A stretch of DNA of 10,348 nucleotides from Burkholderiaceae bacterium. Lineage in GTDB: Bacteria; Pseudomonadota; Gammaproteobacteria; Burkholderiales; Burkholderiaceae. This document shows positions 1-5,378 of the stretch, in pieces; the stretch's first letter is position 1, and every line of letters begins with the position of its first letter. A program made the translations under genes and the position numbers. The stretch spans positions 1-10,348 of the forward strand of contig JAKONL010000003.1 in the NCBI GenBank assembly GCA_022701965.1, read 5' to 3'. Under the pieces are notes generated by a model that ran no database searches, was not told the origin of the DNA, and was given only the letters and a program-made list of their open reading frames with translations.

Positions 1-1005
1 GTCGTAGGTCGACTGGGTGAGCGTCAGGATGCGCGGCTTGACCGTGTCGGCGTCGACGTGCTTTAACAGCGGGTTGGCGCGGATCTTGGCCTTGATCGTC
101 TCGGTGTCGAATTCCGAGCGCGGAATCGGCCCGATGATGCCGAAGTGGTTGCGCGTCGGCTTCAGGAACACCGGAATCGCGCCGGTCATGATGATCGCGT
201 GCAGGATCGACTTGTGGCAGTTGCGGTCCACCACCACCACGTCGTCGGGCGCCACCGTGTGGTGCCAGACCATCTTGTTGCTGGTGCTGGTGCCGTTGGT
301 GACGAAGAAGCAGTGGTCGGCATTGAAGATGCGCGCCGCATTGCGCTCGCTCGCGGCCACCGGGCCGGTGTGGTCGAGCAGCTGGCCGAGTTCCTCCACC
401 GCGTTGCAGACGTCCGCGCGCAGCATGTTCTCGCCGAAGAACTGGTGGAACATGCGCCCGACCGGGCTCTTGAGGAAGGCCACGCCGCCCGAGTGCCCGG
501 GGCAGTGCCACGAATAGGAGCCGTCCTCCGCATAGTCGATCAGTGCCTTGAAGAACGGCGGCTGCACGCCCTCGAGATAGCTCTTGGCCTCGCGGATGAT
601 GTGGCGCGCGACGAACTCGGGCGTGTCCTCGAACATGTGGATGAAGCCGTGCAGTTCGCGCAGGATGTCGTTCGGAATGTGCCGGGCGGTCTTGGTCTCG
701 CCGTAGATGTAGATCGGCACGTCGGCGTTCTTCCGCCGCACTTCGCCGATGAAGGTACGCAGGTTGAGCACGGCCGGATCGAGATCGGGGCCGACGGTGA
801 ACTCCTCGTCGTCGATCGACAGGATGAACGCGCTCGCGCGGCTCTGCTGCTGGGCGAACTGGCTCAGGTCGCCGTAGCTCGTGACGCCGAGCACCTCGAA
901 GCCCTCGGTCTCGATCGCTTCCGCGAGCGCGCGGATGCCCAGGCCCGAGGTGTTCTCGGAGCGGAAGTCCTCGTCGATGATGACGATCGGAAAACGGAAT
1001 TTCAT
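1..1005 (-). CDS. Orn/Lys/Arg decarboxylase, PLP-dependent (N-terminal part, truncated by window edge)
   Basis: Cytoplasmic amino-acid decarboxylase of the Orn/Lys/Arg fold-type I family, which consumes a proton and makes a polyamine or diamine (agmatine, cadaverine or putrescine). 335 residues are visible; family members run to about 710-780, so more than half lies beyond the left edge. Residues 1-130 form the response-regulator-like wing domain (MKFRFPIVIIDEDF start). The PLP domain follows, with HCPGHSGG at 167-174, NGTSTSNK at 237-244 and RNCHKS at 261-266. The PLP-binding lysine should lie just past the visible end. The ATG start is supported by GGAG at 1014-1017, eight bases upstream. 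Substrate specificity cannot be decided from this half, so no gene symbol is given. It is divergent from the NfeD gene, with 147 bp between the starts. The family call is very secure. Confidence 0.95.
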   Translation of the reverse strand, partial: MKFRFPIVIIDEDFRSENTSGLGIRALAEAIETEGFEVLGVTSYGDLSQFAQQQSRASAFILSIDDEEFTVGPDLDPAVLNLRTFIGEVRRKNADVPIYIYGETKTARHIPNDILRELHGFIHMFEDTPEFVARHIIREAKSYLEGVQPPFFKALIDYAEDGSYSWHCPGHSGGVAFLKSPVGRMFHQFFGENMLRADVCNAVEELGQLLDHTGPVAASERNAARIFNADHCFFVTNGTSTSNKMVWHHTVAPDDVVVVDRNCHKSILHAIIMTGAIPVFLKPTRNHFGIIGPIPRSEFDTETIKAKIRANPLLKHVDADTVKPRILTLTQSTYD

Positions 1006-1088
1006 GCGGGCGGCTCCAGGGACGCGAAGAAGACGGGGGACGGCGGAGAAGGCGGGGACGAATGGCGAAGAGGGGCGAGTGTACGGAA

Positions 1089-1118
1089 TTCACAAGTCAA
1101 TCCCGATCGCCCGATGAT
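1089..1118 (+). promoter_or_regulatory. Possible sigma-70 promoter for the nfeD-SPFH operon
   Basis: TTCACA (1089-1094, 5/6 to the -35 consensus) is followed after 18 bp by GATGAT (1113-1118, 4/6 to the -10 consensus). Transcription would start near 1125, about 28 bases before the nfeD ATG. This is consensus matching only. No equally good promoter was found for the divergent decarboxylase in the same 147-bp gap. Confidence 0.3.
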
Positions 1119-1152
1119 CCAGAATGGCAGCCTTCAATCGAGAGGAGACCTC

Positions 1153-1578
1153 ATGGCCGATTCCACCTGGTGGTGGCTGATCTCGGGTGCAGCCGTCGTG
1201 CTCGAACTGCTGACTGGCACCATCTACCTGCTGCTTCTGGGCATCGGGTTCGCCGCTGCGGCGATCGTCGCGCATGCGGGTTTAGGAACGACCGCGCAGC
1301 TGCTGGTCGCGGCAGTCGTTGGCGTCGGCGCGGTGGCGGGCTGGTACGCGGTGCGCCGCAGTCGCCCCGCGGAGGCGCCCAGCCGGTCGAACCGCGACGT
1401 CAACCTCGACATCGGCGAGCAGGTGCAGATCGACGGCTGGAACGACGACGGTACCGCCACAGTGCGTTATCGCGGCGCCCAGTGGACAGTCGTTCCCGGC
1501 ACCGGGCAGCTGCGAACGCCCGGCACCTATCGCGTCGCCGAAGTCGTCGGCAGCCGCCTGGTCGTCGACAAGGTCTAG
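1153..1578 (+). CDS. NfeD/YbbJ-like membrane protein
   Basis: A 141-residue inner-membrane protein of the short NfeD class. It has no ClpP-like protease domain. A hydrophobic N-terminal half has roughly two to three membrane segments (about 7-25, 26-43 and 47-66), followed by an RRS-containing charged turn. A soluble beta-rich C-terminal OB-fold-like domain (about 82-141) includes DIGEQVQIDGW and ends in LVVDKV. The ATG at 1153 is chosen because GAGGAG (1142-1147) sits five bases upstream. The frame is open much further upstream, but that part is antisense to the decarboxylase. The SPFH gene begins 33 bp downstream, the same pairing as ybbJ-qmcA in E. coli. NfeD proteins are thought to partner SPFH proteins in membrane microdomains; the exact role is unknown. 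In-family identity is secure by topology and context. Confidence 0.9.
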   Translation: MADSTWWWLISGAAVVLELLTGTIYLLLLGIGFAAAAIVAHAGLGTTAQLLVAAVVGVGAVAGWYAVRRSRPAEAPSRSNRDVNLDIGEQVQIDGWNDDGTATVRYRGAQWTVVPGTGQLRTPGTYRVAEVVGSRLVVDKV

Positions 1579-1611
1579 GACCTCTCCCTTTTCACTTCAA
1601 GGAACACCCCG

Positions 1612-2541
1612 ATGGATCTCGCCGTACCGCTCGTCATTCTCGTCATCGCCGTCATCTTCATCAGCCAGTCGGTCAAGTTCGTGCCGCAGCAGAATGCCTG
1701 GGTACGCGAGCGCCTGGGCAAATACCACAACACGATGACGCCGGGACCGAACTTCCTGATCCCGTTCATCGACAAGGTCGCCTACAAGCACAGCCTCAAG
1801 GAAATTCCGCTGGATGTACCCAGCCAGATCTGCATCACCCGCGACAACACGCAGCTGCAGGTCGACGGCATCCTGTACTTCCAGGTCACCGACCCGATGC
1901 GGGCGAGCTACGGATCGTCCAACTACATCGTCGCCGTGACGCAGCTGGCCCAGACCTCGCTGCGCAGCGTGATCGGCAAGCTCGAGCTGGACAAGACCTT
2001 CGAGGAGCGCGACATCATCAACGCGCAGGTGGTCGCCGCCATCGACGAGGCGGCGCTGAACTGGGGCGTCAAGGTGCTGCGCTACGAGATCAAGGACCTG
2101 ACCCCGCCCAAGGAGATCCTGCAGGCGATGCAGCGCCAGATCACCGCCGAGCGCGAGAAGCGCGCCCTGATCGCGGCGTCCGAAGGTCGTCGCCAGGAAC
2201 AGATCAACATCGCCACCGGCGAGCGCGAGGCGTTCATCGCCCGATCCGAAGGCGAGAAGCAGGCGCAGATCAATAATGCGCAGGGTGAAGCCGCCGCCAT
2301 CACGGCCGTGGCGGATGCGACCGCCTTCGCCATCGAGCGCGTCGCGGCGGCGATCCGGCAGCCGGGCGGTGAACAGGCGGTGCAGCTCAAGGTGGCCGAA
2401 CGCGCCGTCGACGCCTACGGCAAGGTCGCGGCCGACGCCGCGACGACGCTGATCGTCCCGAGCAACATGACGGAGACCGCGGCCCTGATCGCTTCGGCGA
2501 TGCGCATGGTGCAGGCTGGCAAACCGAACGTCCAGATCTGA
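1612..2541 (+). CDS. SPFH/Band 7 (stomatin-like, QmcA-type) membrane protein
   Basis: A 309-residue SPFH-domain protein, close in length to E. coli QmcA. A single N-terminal membrane segment (about 4-20) anchors it. The SPFH/Band 7 domain follows, with VPQQNAWVRERLGKY, the PGPNFLIPFID turn and a LDVPSQICITRDN strand. An Ala/Glu/Gln-rich coiled coil (about 170-240) contains repeated EGE/GERE-type heptads and would drive ring oligomerisation. A hydrophobic C-terminal tail (near 285-305) resembles the oligomerisation tail of stomatins. AAGGAAC at 1599-1605 precedes the ATG by a good spacing. By family knowledge it probably forms large membrane complexes and may modulate FtsH/HtpX-type proteolysis; that is inference here. 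It is the second gene of the operon with the NfeD protein. tRNA-Ser starts only 40 bp after the stop and no terminator lies between, so some read-through into the tRNA is possible. Confidence 0.93.
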   Translation: MDLAVPLVILVIAVIFISQSVKFVPQQNAWVRERLGKYHNTMTPGPNFLIPFIDKVAYKHSLKEIPLDVPSQICITRDNTQLQVDGILYFQVTDPMRASYGSSNYIVAVTQLAQTSLRSVIGKLELDKTFEERDIINAQVVAAIDEAALNWGVKVLRYEIKDLTPPKEILQAMQRQITAEREKRALIAASEGRRQEQINIATGEREAFIARSEGEKQAQINNAQGEAAAITAVADATAFAIERVAAAIRQPGGEQAVQLKVAERAVDAYGKVAADAATTLIVPSNMTETAALIASAMRMVQAGKPNVQI

Positions 2542-2560
2542 GTTTGCTCCGGTGCGCTGT

Positions 2561-2569
2561 TGCTATAAT
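2561..2569 (+). promoter_or_regulatory. Extended -10 promoter of tRNA-Ser
   Basis: TGCTATAAT contains a perfect -10 hexamer (2564-2569) preceded by the TGn extension (2561-2563). A -35 element at normal spacing is weak, which fits extended -10 promoters. The predicted start near 2576 leaves only about five bases before the mature tRNA 5' end at 2582. Confidence 0.75.
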
Positions 2570-2581
2570 CGATGGCTTAGC

Positions 2582-2672
2582 GGAACGGTGGATGAGCGGT
2601 TTAAGTCGCACGCCTGGAAAGCGTGTGAGGGTTAATAGCCCTCCGCGGGTTCGAATCCCGCCTGTTCCGCCA
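2582..2672 (+). tRNA. tRNA-Ser(GGA)
   Basis: A class II tRNA of 91 nt including encoded CCA (2670-2672). The acceptor stem GGAACGG pairs with CTGTTCC (one G-T wobble) and the discriminator is G (2669), as in serine tRNAs. The anticodon stem CACGC/GCGTG encloses loop CTGGAAA, with anticodon GGA at 2616-2618, reading UCC and UCU codons. The long variable arm is GAGGG-loop-CCCTC, characteristic of serine. The T arm is GCGGG-TTCGAAT-CCCGC. All arms fold cleanly, so this looks like a functional gene. Confidence 0.97.
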
Positions 2673-2696
2673 CAGGTAAGTGAAAAAATGTCGCAC

Positions 2697-2721
2697 CGAT
2701 CTGAATTTCCACCTCAGGTCG
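2697..2721 (+). other. Small hairpin in the tRNA-Ser 3' trailer
   Basis: CGATCTGA pairs with TCAGGTCG (8 bp, one T-G wobble) around a 9-base loop. No T run follows, so it is not a terminator. It sits between the encoded CCA and the real terminator, where it could affect 3' processing of the precursor. The function is inferred and weakly supported. Confidence 0.3.
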
Positions 2722-2736
2722 CAACCGGCAAACGAG

Positions 2737-2761
2737 AAAGCCCCTTCATTGGGGCTTTTTT
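2737..2761 (+). terminator. Rho-independent terminator of tRNA-Ser transcript
   Basis: Perfect 8-bp stem AAAGCCCC/GGGGCTTT with a 6-base loop (TTCATT), followed by a T run. It lies 64 bp after the tRNA 3' end and would also stop read-through from the nfeD-SPFH operon. Confidence 0.9.
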
Positions 2762-2787
2762 CATTGGCTGACAATCATCGGGACGTC

Positions 2788-3090
2788 ATGCTCACTCGAA
2801 CTCTCGTCAAGACCAGGGCCGTTGCTGCAGACATGCAGCGTGCCGCCGAAGGCCTCGCCATCGTCGGCACCGTTCTCGAACAGGAACTGCCAGTTGGAGT
2901 CCGCGTGGGCGACGTCGCCCTGGCGATCGCCCACGCGGGCGACATTGAGAAGAAGCTCGCGGATTCGGTGAAAAAGCTGGCCGAAGTCCGCGACGAACTC
3001 GACCTGGAGGTCAGGCAGCGCGTCGAAGCGACGCGGCAACGTGACGAGAGCGAAGCCAGGCTGGAAGCGCTTGTCCGCAAGACCGACTGA
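2788..3090 (+). CDS. Hypothetical 100-residue helical/coiled-coil protein
   Basis: I do not recognise this family. The 100-residue product is predicted cytoplasmic: no signal peptide or membrane segment is visible. The N-terminal third is mixed and moderately hydrophobic (GLAIVGTVLEQELPVGVRVG, about 23-42). From about residue 50 to 97 the chain is a highly charged helix with leucine and valine spacing typical of a coiled coil (EKKLADSVKKLAEVRDELDL onward) and a KTD end. Codon usage is GC-rich at third positions like the neighbours, which supports a real gene. The ATG at 2788 is chosen because the frame further upstream runs through the tRNA terminator. The ribosome site is weak (GGGA at 2780-2783). 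It sits alone between the tRNA terminator and a convergent gene. Confidence 0.7.
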   Translation: MLTRTLVKTRAVAADMQRAAEGLAIVGTVLEQELPVGVRVGDVALAIAHAGDIEKKLADSVKKLAEVRDELDLEVRQRVEATRQRDESEARLEALVRKTD

Positions 3091-3125
3091 CGGGCAAATT
3101 CGTCCTCACATCCTTTTGCCGCAAT

Positions 3126-3148
3126 AAAAAAAGGACCCGAAGGTCCTT
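3126..3148 (-). terminator. Rho-independent terminator of the substrate-binding protein gene
   Basis: Read on the minus strand, AAGGACC-TTCG-GGTCCTT is a perfect 7-bp stem capped by a C(UUCG)G tetraloop and followed by a run of seven T. It lies about 45 bp after the stop codon. The T run is on the minus-strand side only, so it mainly serves that gene. The convergent hypothetical gene ends 35 bp away and may gain partial protection from it. Confidence 0.93.
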
Positions 3149-3155
3149 GGTCGTT

Positions 3156-3177
3156 CGGATGCGCATCGGATGCGCAC
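3156..3177. repeat. Two tandem 11-bp units in the 3' untranslated region
   Basis: CGGATGCGCAT at 3156-3166 is followed directly by CGGATGCGCAC at 3167-3177. The first unit contains the perfect 10-bp palindrome GATGCGCATC (3158-3167). It lies between the stop codon at 3193 and the UUCG terminator. It may be a small duplication; no function is apparent. Confidence 0.5.
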
Positions 3178-3192
3178 CCTGTTCGAAACGCC

Positions 3193-4395
3193 TCAGCGCA
3201 CCACCGCGATCTGCGTGCGTGCGCCACCCTTGTACGTGTAGAGCGTGAGCGCGCCGTTCTTGATGTCGCCCTTCTCGTCGAAGGTGATGGGACCGGTCAG
3301 GCCCTTGTAGTCGATCTTCGTGATCTCAGGCAGATACTTGTCCGGGTCCGAAGAGCCGGCCTTGGCCATCGCTGCGGCGAGGACCTGCACGGCGTCGTAG
3401 ACATACGGCGCGTAGATCTGGACGTCGACGCCGTTCTTCTGCTTGAAGGCAGCCTTCCAGGCATCCAGGGGCGCCTTGAAATCGCCGTCGACACCGCCGG
3501 CCTCGGCGCAGACCACCATGTCCTCACCGATCGCGTCGCCAGCCAGTTTCGCGAGTTCACCGGTGCACAGGCCGTCGCCGCCCATGAACTTGACGTTCAG
3601 GCCGAGTTGCTTGACCTGCTTGAGCATCGGGCCGCCGACCGCGTCCATGCCACCGAAGAACAGCACGTCGGGTTTCGTGCCCTTGAGCTTGGTGAGGATG
3701 GCGTTGAAGTCGGTGGACTTGTCGGTGGTGAATTCGTGGCCGACGATCGTTCCGCCGGCGGCCTTGGCGGCCTTCTCGAACTCTTCCGCGACACCCTGGC
3801 CGTAGGCCGTGCGGTCGTCGATCACGGCGATGTTCTTGCCCTTCAGCGTCTCGACGGCATAGCGGCCGAGCGTGCCGCCCAGCTGCGTGTCGTCGGCGAC
3901 CACGCGGAACGCCGTCTTGAAGCCCTGGCGCGTGTATTTCGGATTGGTGGCCGACGGCGAAATCTGCGGAATGCCAGCGTCGCTGTACAGCTTGGAGGCT
4001 GGGATGGTGGTGCCGGAATTCAGGTGGCCGACCACGCCGTTGACCTTGCTGTCCACGAGCTTCTGGGCGACGGCCGTACCCTGCTTGGGATCACCCGCAT
4101 CGTCCTCCGCAAGCAGCTCGAACTTGGCGACGCGATCGCCGATCTTCAGGCCCCGTGCGTTGAGCTCGTCGATCGCCATGCGGGCGCCGAATTCGTTGTC
4201 CTTTCCGAGGTGGGCGATGGCGCCGCTGGTGGGTGCGACGTGGCCGATCTTGACGACCAGCGCGTTGGCGGGCGCCGCCGCCGGAGCCGCTGCCGTCGGA
4301 GTCGTCGTGGCGGCGGGCGCTGCCGCTTCCTCCTTCTTGCCGCAAGCCACGAGCGCGAGCGCAGCGAGAGCTACTGCAGTCCATTTCAATTGCAT
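3193..4395 (-). CDS. LivJ-type substrate-binding lipoprotein of a branched-chain amino-acid ABC transporter
   Basis: A 400-residue type I periplasmic binding protein (leucine/isoleucine/valine-binding family). The N-terminus MQLKWTAVALAALALVAC is a lipoprotein signal with lipobox LVAC and lipidated Cys18; Gly19 does not give an Asp-type inner-membrane retention signal. An Ala/Pro/Thr-rich linker follows (about 25-44). The receptor fold then begins with VVKIGHVAPTSG. HLNSGTTIPASKLYSDAGIP at 124-143 and SPSATNP match the ligand-binding cleft of LivJ proteins. Cys277 and Cys296 could form a disulfide. The ATG at 4395 is fixed by GGAGG at 4401-4405. No permease or ATPase gene lies nearby, so the transporter partners are elsewhere. 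The true ligand could be another amino acid or an aromatic or amide compound; this family is often misassigned. Confidence 0.93.
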   Translation of the reverse strand: MQLKWTAVALAALALVACGKKEEAAAPAATTTPTAAAPAAAPANALVVKIGHVAPTSGAIAHLGKDNEFGARMAIDELNARGLKIGDRVAKFELLAEDDAGDPKQGTAVAQKLVDSKVNGVVGHLNSGTTIPASKLYSDAGIPQISPSATNPKYTRQGFKTAFRVVADDTQLGGTLGRYAVETLKGKNIAVIDDRTAYGQGVAEEFEKAAKAAGGTIVGHEFTTDKSTDFNAILTKLKGTKPDVLFFGGMDAVGGPMLKQVKQLGLNVKFMGGDGLCTGELAKLAGDAIGEDMVVCAEAGGVDGDFKAPLDAWKAAFKQKNGVDVQIYAPYVYDAVQVLAAAMAKAGSSDPDKYLPEITKIDYKGLTGPITFDEKGDIKNGALTLYTYKGGARTQIAVVR

Positions 4396-4432
4396 GAAAA
4401 CCTCCAAGGAACCAGTTGAATGAGTTGAGGAA

Positions 4433-4449
4433 CGGTCATCGAGACCGTG
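4433..4449 (-). promoter_or_regulatory. Inverted repeat in the leader of the substrate-binding protein gene
   Basis: ACGGTC-ATCGA-GACCGT is a perfect 6-bp dyad with a 5-base loop, located in the predicted 5' leader about 38 bases upstream of the start codon. It could be an RNA hairpin or a regulator site. The sequence alone does not decide. Confidence 0.3.
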
Positions 4450-4519
4450 CACGACATCGGAGCAAGTTCCGCGCCGCCCTGCGTCCTTCGGCGTCTTGAC
4501 GCACCGTTGAACGGGGCGC

Positions 4520-4548
4520 AGTGTAGCCCAGGCAGGCGGCGTTTCAGA
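4520..4548 (-). promoter_or_regulatory. Likely sigma-70 promoter of the substrate-binding protein gene
   Basis: On the minus strand, CTGAAA (4548-4543, 4/6 to consensus) is followed after exactly 17 bp by TACACT (4525-4520, 4/6). The start would be near 4513, giving a leader of about 118 bases. The -35 hexamer overlaps the stop codon (4546-4544) of the upstream small gene. Confidence 0.5.
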
Positions 4549-4918
4549 CGAGGGTTGACCCCGGGTCGGATCTCGCCGGGACGGCACGTTCCCGGGCCAG
4601 GGCATCTTTCACGACACGACGCAAGGCCTTGTCGATTTCATCGCGCAACCGCGGCACCATCGCATCCAGCTGACCCTGCACCTGGGCCGCCACCGCGTCG
4701 CTGATCTGGTCGTCCAGCGTACGTTCGACACGCTCGAGAATGCGCTGCACCAGCTCTTCTTCCAGCACGTCGTCGTGGTCCACGGGAACCGCGCTCGATC
4801 CACCGTCCCCGGTGTCGCCAGGCGCGGGTCGCGACGCGGTGACGCCACCTTCGGGCGGAGCGTCGACCACCGCCGTCAGCGTCGGCACGAAGCGGGGGGG
4901 CGTGCGCGCCTTCGTCAC
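4544..4918 (-). CDS. Small DUF2486-like protein coupled to holC
   Basis: A 124-residue protein of unknown function. A short conserved-looking N-terminal motif, RFVPTLTAVVD (9-19), is followed by a Gly/Ala/Pro-rich acidic linker (about 20-50) and a helical C-terminal half (about 50-112) rich in Glu/Arg/Leu (LVQRILERVERTLDD). No signal peptide or membrane segment is seen. In Burkholderia-like genomes a DUF2486-type protein commonly follows holC, and the PTLT-VV motif fits my memory of that family; this is recognition by pattern and context, not a search. The start is GTG, overlapping the holC stop as GTGA, so translation is probably coupled. The gene ends the pepA-holC operon. No intrinsic terminator is visible before the next gene. 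Confidence 0.75.
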   Translation of the reverse strand: MTKARTPPRFVPTLTAVVDAPPEGGVTASRPAPGDTGDGGSSAVPVDHDDVLEEELVQRILERVERTLDDQISDAVAAQVQGQLDAMVPRLRDEIDKALRRVVKDALARERAVPARSDPGSTLV

Positions 4919-5361
4919 GATGTCGCGCGCGCGCCGGCCTGGAACTCGTGCCTGACGATGGCATAGCCACGATCGGCGTAATGGCGCCAGCGGATGCGGG
5001 CGGTCCGCCGGTCGTCCTCGTCATCTCCGACGATGTCGATCAGGCGCTCGAAACGCTCGAAGCCCGAAGGAACGTCCGCACCGAGATTGAGCATCACTTG
5101 CCGATGCGGCAAGGGTGCACCGTCGCGCACGGCCAGCACCACGGGCGAGCGGGCGAGCACGGCCGCCTCGGCATCGACATCGCAGTGCGCGATGAAATCG
5201 ACCGGAGACAAACGCCACAGCGCCACGTCGATCGCGCCGAGGATGTCGCCGTCGCCGACGACCACCACTTGCACACCGCGCCCCGCGACGGCCTTGCGCA
5301 ACAGGCGGCAGGCGTAGCCGACCTTGTCGGGCATGTTGAAGTGGAAGTCGATGCCGGTCAT
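4915..5361 (-). CDS. holC: DNA polymerase III subunit chi
   Basis: The 148-residue chi subunit of the clamp-loader complex. It binds psi and the C-terminal tail of SSB, linking the replisome to SSB-coated lagging-strand template. The family signature is clear: DFHFNMPDKVGYACRLLRKA at 5-24, then LWRLSPVDFIAHC at 48-60, and RFERLIDIVGDDEDDR at 103-118. Length matches the family (about 140-150). The ATG at 5361 places the signature at the normal N-terminal position. The frame is open further upstream, but that part is antisense or out of frame to pepA. No good Shine-Dalgarno is seen in the 17-bp gap after the pepA stop, so translation probably depends on pepA. It overlaps the next gene by four bases. 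Confidence 0.96.
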   Translation of the reverse strand: MTGIDFHFNMPDKVGYACRLLRKAVAGRGVQVVVVGDGDILGAIDVALWRLSPVDFIAHCDVDAEAAVLARSPVVLAVRDGAPLPHRQVMLNLGADVPSGFERFERLIDIVGDDEDDRRTARIRWRHYADRGYAIVRHEFQAGARATS

Positions 5362-5378
5362 GTCGATCGATGCCGGAC

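Noticed and set aside
145..1152. In-frame upstream extension giving a 477-residue protein ending in the NfeD domain
   Set aside because: This part is antisense to the well-supported decarboxylase, is Arg/His/Val-rich without any family resemblance, and the ATG at 1153 has a strong ribosome site and a normal NfeD length.
2582..2761. Possible integration site (att) at the 3' end of tRNA-Ser
   Set aside because: No integrase, no duplicated tRNA 3' end and no change in composition are visible downstream.
2680..2787. Upstream GTG start extending the hypothetical coiled-coil protein to 136 residues
   Set aside because: This segment is tRNA trailer and contains the tRNA terminator hairpin, so it should not be translated.
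3607..4423. Plus-strand frames of 270 and 183 codons opposite the substrate-binding protein
   Set aside because: Antisense shadows of a secure gene; no family features.
4396..4605. Longer 470-residue form of the substrate-binding protein
   Set aside because: The extra 70 residues would place the lipoprotein signal inside the protein and cover its predicted promoter. The ATG at 4395 has a perfect GGAGG.
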